In this document: one piece after another, positions 60,728 to 64,000 of the stretch | How positions within the stretch are numbered: the first letter of the stretch is position 1 | Layout: each line of letters begins with the position of its first letter | Source of the DNA: Pikeienuella piscinae | Lineage (GTDB): Bacteria; Pseudomonadota; Alphaproteobacteria; Rhodobacterales; Rhodobacteraceae | Reading direction: 5' to 3' | Length of the DNA: 64,000 nt | NCBI RefSeq assembly: GCF_011044155.1 | Contig: NZ_CP049056.1 | Span: forward strand, 1,612,001 to 1,676,000 | Notes under the pieces: generated by a model | The model's database searches: none | Told to the model about the DNA's origin: nothing | Seen by the model: only the letters and a program-made list of their open reading frames with translations | Program-made: the position numbers and the translations under genes

Positions 60728-63037
60728 TCACCCCTCCTCCGCTCTGCGCCGGCCCGGTCCGGGCGCGCCGAAAAGCAGCGTGAAAACCAGCAGCAGCCCG
60801 CCGATCCAGAGGAACGCCATCCCCCCGCCCCCAGCGGCGGTGAAGATCAGGCCGACAAGCACCGGGCCGGCGACATGGCCGATCCTCTCCATCAGCCGAT
60901 AGATCGCGGTCGCCGCCGGGCGGCCAAGCTTCTCCGCCGCGTCGGTGTCGCCGATGTGAGAGACGATCGGCGCGTTGACGCAGCCATGGGCGAGCCCGGT
61001 GATGAAGACCCCGCCCGCCGCGATGGCGAACTCCACCGGCGGCGCCAGCCCCGCGAAGCTGCTTCCACCGATCATCGCCAGCCCGAGCGCGGAGCCGACG
61101 CCGCCGAGCATCAGGACGCCCCGGCTGTCCCCGGTCCGGTCGACATGGCGCGACGCCGCCCCCGTCGATAGCAGGACGCCCGAGGCGTAGAGCATAATGA
61201 TCTGGCCGATATCCTCGGCCGTCCAGCCCTGATTGCTGAGAAAGAGCGGCGCGGCGAAGACGATCACGCCGGTCAGCACCGCTTTCGCCGGCGCGCCGAC
61301 CAGAAGGAATGCGCGCATGAAACCGAAGCTGCCGATGGCGCGGGCGCCGTGGCGGAGAAGGCCGACGAAGCTGGCCGCTCCCTCGCCTTCCGGCGCGCCT
61401 CCCCGGATCAGACGCGCCGCGTAGAGCGCCAGCAGCAACGCCGCGAGAGACGAAAGCGCGAAAACTCCCTCCGCCGTCAGGTCGTCGACCAGGAGCGAGC
61501 CGATCGCCGCGCCGGAGATCATCCCGCCATTGAAGCCAATGACGATGATCGCCGTGGCGCGGGTCCGCTCGCGCGCCGACGCGTTGGCGAGAATGGCGCT
61601 CTGCACCCCGATCAGCAGCAGCCCTTGCCCGATTCCGGCCAGCGCCCGCGACGCGACCAGCGTCTGAAACTCCATCGTCAGCGCCGGCAGCGCGCCGGCG
61701 GCGGCGACCAGCACCGCGCCTGTCACCACCGGCGCGCGCGGCCCGCGTCGCTCCACCCACACGCTGGCCGGCAGCAGCGCGGCGACGAATGTCGCGAAAT
61801 AGGCGGTGAAGGCCAGCGACGTCGCGCTCTGGCCCAGTCCCAGCGCCGCCGCCTCGTCGCGCAGAAGTTGCGGCAGAAATCCCGCCGAAAGGAAATCCGC
61901 GAAAATCGCGACGAAGAAGATCGGCCGCATCAGCGTCAGCATCCGCGCCCCCGCGCTCGTGGCCCCGCCGCCGAGCGAACGCGCGACATTGAGAAACACC
62001 GCCGCGAAAAACCCCGACGCGAGCAAGAGCGCCGCGAAATTCTTGACGCTCCGCCCGACCGCCTTCCAGACCACCTCCGCCGGGAGCGCGACGCCGACCT
62101 GAATCTCCTCGCCCGCCCCCGCGGGGTTTACTTTCACGATGAATTCATAGGCGCCCGGCGCCGCCCGCCAAGGCGCCCCCATCATCGCCGGATCGGTATG
62201 GACGGAGACCAAGCCGTCGCGCATCAGCCCGACGGCGGCGATATCACTGTTGCGCCGTTCATAATCCGCCAGCACCCGGTCCAGCCCGTCGACATCGTCC
62301 AGCGTCAGCCCGTAGTCGAGCAACGGTCGGATACGCTGCGCGAGTGAATCGGAGATCGCCTCGGCCTTCGCCTGCGCGCCTTCGGCGTAGAGCGAGACCA
62401 GACTGGCCGCGACCGCGGTCGCGGCGATGACGAAGACCAGCCCATAGACGCCGACGGTGCGCGCCGCGAGCCCGCCGCGCGCCGCACGCGGCGCGGCCCA
62501 GAAGGCGAAACCGCCGAACGCGAGGACAAGCCCGCCGGCCAGCGCGATCAGCGCCGGCAGCATCGCGTCGATCCGCGCATCGATGACGGCGCGGGCCATC
62601 GTCACCTCGAGTTGCCCGACCCGCTCGAAACGATTGCGCATCGCCAAAGCGACCTGCACCCAGCCGTCCTGCTGGCTCAGCGCGAAGCGCGCGTCCGCCT
62701 CCGGACCGGGCGGGCGGGGAACCGCCGCCTCACCGACGCTGAAGACCGCCGCCCCGTCCGCCCCCCGCACGACGATGGCGGCGACGGTCGGGTCGGCCAC
62801 ACGGATCGGCTCCGCGATGCGTCGGAAGCCGGGAAACTCCCCGACCGGCAGGCCGGCGCGCAAATGCCCGTCCATCGCGCTCTGCACGATCTCGCCTTGC
62901 GCCGCCAGCTTGTCGAAAATGAACTTCGGATAGGTCCGCTTCGCCTCGCCCCAGCCGACGAACACCAGAAGCGCGAGCGAGAGCGCCGCGACGAGACTCA
63001 GGAGCAGCGCGCTTCGCAACCTCGCGCCCATGCTCAT
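60728..63037 (-). CDS. MFS transporter fused to extracytoplasmic sensor-like domains
   Basis: A 769-residue protein with an unusual layout. TM1 (residues ~8-28) is followed by a ~130-residue extracytoplasmic domain, two closely spaced helices near 160-215, a second extracytoplasmic domain to about 335, and another helix near 345. From ~375 to the end it has the 12 hydrophobic helices of the major facilitator superfamily (LASRALAGIGQGLLLIGVQ, ILANASARERTRATAIIVIG, YASGVLLSTGAASRHVDRTG). The N-terminal half resembles sensor histidine kinase or chemoreceptor input modules, but no kinase follows. It is flanked by the ATP-grasp and binding-protein genes in one operon. The transported substrate is unknown. 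Confidence 0.85.
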   Translation of the reverse strand: MSMGARLRSALLLSLVAALSLALLVFVGWGEAKRTYPKFIFDKLAAQGEIVQSAMDGHLRAGLPVGEFPGFRRIAEPIRVADPTVAAIVVRGADGAAVFSVGEAAVPRPPGPEADARFALSQQDGWVQVALAMRNRFERVGQLEVTMARAVIDARIDAMLPALIALAGGLVLAFGGFAFWAAPRAARGGLAARTVGVYGLVFVIAATAVAASLVSLYAEGAQAKAEAISDSLAQRIRPLLDYGLTLDDVDGLDRVLADYERRNSDIAAVGLMRDGLVSVHTDPAMMGAPWRAAPGAYEFIVKVNPAGAGEEIQVGVALPAEVVWKAVGRSVKNFAALLLASGFFAAVFLNVARSLGGGATSAGARMLTLMRPIFFVAIFADFLSAGFLPQLLRDEAAALGLGQSATSLAFTAYFATFVAALLPASVWVERRGPRAPVVTGAVLVAAAGALPALTMEFQTLVASRALAGIGQGLLLIGVQSAILANASARERTRATAIIVIGFNGGMISGAAIGSLLVDDLTAEGVFALSSLAALLLALYAARLIRGGAPEGEGAASFVGLLRHGARAIGSFGFMRAFLLVGAPAKAVLTGVIVFAAPLFLSNQGWTAEDIGQIIMLYASGVLLSTGAASRHVDRTGDSRGVLMLGGVGSALGLAMIGGSSFAGLAPPVEFAIAAGGVFITGLAHGCVNAPIVSHIGDTDAAEKLGRPAATAIYRLMERIGHVAGPVLVGLIFTAAGGGGMAFLWIGGLLLVFTLLFGAPGPGRRRAEEG

Positions 63038-63078
63038 CAGATCGGCCTCATCAGCGCCACCTCATCGGATCGTCCGCA

Positions 63079-64000
63079 TCAGAGCAGCGCCGCGATATGC
63101 TGGACGACGGTCGGGCGGTGCCTGAGATAATGCCCGAGCCGGTCGAGAAGAAGCGAGAGCAGCAGATCCTCGTAGCACATGCCCTCTGCTTCCAGCCCGG
63201 CGCAGACCAGGCTGATCTTCTCGCCGTCCGGTCGCTTCAGATCCGGTTTCGGATTGGCTTCGAGGATCGAAAGCCGCCCGTCGGTATCGGCGCGGATGTC
63301 GAGCCGCACCAGCGCGCGCAACTGAAAATCGTCATGGACCCGGCGCGCCAGATCGACCAGCCCGGCATGGGCGGGGTCGTCCGCCGTCAAGAGCCGCACC
63401 CGGTCCGCGGTGATCGGCCGGATATCCATCGAGGTAAAGATCGGCTCGCCATCGTCGACCAGCCGCTCCAGCACCGAAAACGCGAACGGCGCTTTGAGCA
63501 ACGACGGCGCCCCGTCCCGAACGACGAGCGGGCCGGAGATGGCGACGCAATATTCCGGCCCGCCCATGAACGTCTCGATCTGAACCTGATCGAGCGATTC
63601 GGCGTAGACCCGGTCGACGATCTCGGAAAGCCCGGCGCGATCGGGAACGAAGAACACGTTCTGCGAGGCTCGGCCGACGACCGGCTTGACCACATAGGCG
63701 CCCTGATGGCCCCCGAAGATCGCCTGAAAGCGCGGGTCGGTTTCCGGCTCCAGCCGCCCGCGCACGCCATCCCAGACCATGAAAGGCGGCGTGGGCAGCC
63801 CGACCGCCTGGCATTCGCGCTTGAATACATGTTTGGAATCAAGGGTCAGAGACAGAAGCGGACGATGGCCGATATAGGGCACCCCGCTCAGCTCCAGCAT
63901 CGACGGCGTGTGCGCGATGGCGTCATAGCCCTGCACCCCGGCGGTGTTGAGCCAGGCGAGGTCGATCTCCTCCTCGCGCAGCCGTCCGGGCAGCGTCAGA
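63079..64000 (-). CDS. ATP-grasp ligase, D-alanine-D-alanine ligase-like (5' end beyond window)
   Basis: At least 306 residues of an ATP-grasp enzyme; the frame is open to the right edge, so the start is outside. Motifs seen are LELSGVPYIGHRPLLSLTLD with SKHVFKRECQAVGLPTPPF (the substrate-domain/hinge region), GAYVVKPVVGRASQNVFFVP (ATP-binding loop), QVQIETFMGGPEYCVAISGP (catalytic loop start), RALVRLDIRADTDGRLSILE and EANPKPDLKRPDGEKISL (metal-binding Glu and Asn). Members join a carboxylate to an amine through an acyl phosphate, making dipeptides or amino-acid conjugates. It is 41 bases upstream of the sensor-MFS gene on the same strand. Confidence 0.9.
   Translation of the reverse strand, partial: LTLPGRLREEEIDLAWLNTAGVQGYDAIAHTPSMLELSGVPYIGHRPLLSLTLDSKHVFKRECQAVGLPTPPFMVWDGVRGRLEPETDPRFQAIFGGHQGAYVVKPVVGRASQNVFFVPDRAGLSEIVDRVYAESLDQVQIETFMGGPEYCVAISGPLVVRDGAPSLLKAPFAFSVLERLVDDGEPIFTSMDIRPITADRVRLLTADDPAHAGLVDLARRVHDDFQLRALVRLDIRADTDGRLSILEANPKPDLKRPDGEKISLVCAGLEAEGMCYEDLLLSLLLDRLGHYLRHRPTVVQHIAALL

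Overview
The window is 64 kb of very GC-rich, tightly packed bacterial chromosome. It carries about 60 protein-coding genes, many joined by ATGA, GTGA or TGATG stop/start overlaps. I saw no tRNA, rRNA, insertion sequence, prophage or CRISPR array. Several features point to an alphaproteobacterium, most likely of the Rhodobacterales type: a PopZ-like (DUF2497) protein, a possible CtrA box before fliF, the flagellar gene set, a serine-glyoxylate aminotransferase, DUF1330 proteins, and an etfBA / 3-hydroxyacyl-CoA dehydrogenase / cobalamin adenosyltransferase neighbourhood. The genus cannot be fixed from the sequence alone.

Layout, 0-20 kb. A truncated recQ opens the window. It is followed by an alpha/beta hydrolase, xth, a lipoprotein, a CPBP membrane protease, and the minus-strand run tolC, popZ-like, valS (with pcm upstream of tolC). 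Next come a serine-glyoxylate aminotransferase, a persulfide-dioxygenase-like MBL protein paired with a rhodanese, and ndk behind a bidirectional terminator. Then follows a plus-strand run of small-molecule detoxification or catabolic genes: DinB, glyoxalase, DUF1330, an SDR lacking the catalytic Tyr, a 2-hydroxychromene-2-carboxylate isomerase-like protein and an unknown protein. A large FAD monooxygenase with an N-terminal NTF2-like domain ends this part.

Layout, 20-34 kb. A KpsC-like glycosyltransferase is divergent from a flagellar cluster. On the plus strand are fliF, fliH-like, fliN, fliP and fliG. On the minus strand are motB, flgE, flgK, flgL and flgI. fliM is divergent from motB. Together these encode the MS ring, switch complex, export gate, stator, hook, hook-filament junction and P ring.

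Layout, 34-42 kb. rpmI-rplT end at a textbook terminator and are separated from pheS by an aldehyde dehydrogenase gene. A D-amino-acid dehydrogenase gene on the minus strand is preceded by a clear tandem glycine riboswitch. leuB, a GNAT acetyltransferase and a divergent sugar dehydrogenase / lactonase pair follow.

Layout, 42-59 kb, mostly minus strand. In map order: cytochrome b561 with three YceI paralogues, 3-hydroxybutyryl-CoA dehydrogenase, a DUF1330 protein, a divergent group III truncated haemoglobin, etfA-etfB, a large MscS channel, an EamA transporter, an alpha/beta hydrolase, a PduO-type cobalamin adenosyltransferase, a HIG1-like twin-membrane protein, a transglutaminase-like protein without the expected His, and a glutamate dehydrogenase. 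A Cache-HAMP class III adenylate cyclase and a YczE-type membrane protein complete this part.

Layout, 59-64 kb, minus strand. A compact three-gene unit encodes an ATP-grasp ligase (running off the window), a 769-residue protein that joins two extracytoplasmic sensor-like domains to an MFS transporter, and an orphan ABC-type substrate-binding protein. This is the best candidate in the window for an undescribed system. The glycine riboswitch on an amino-acid oxidase gene is the best-supported regulatory finding.
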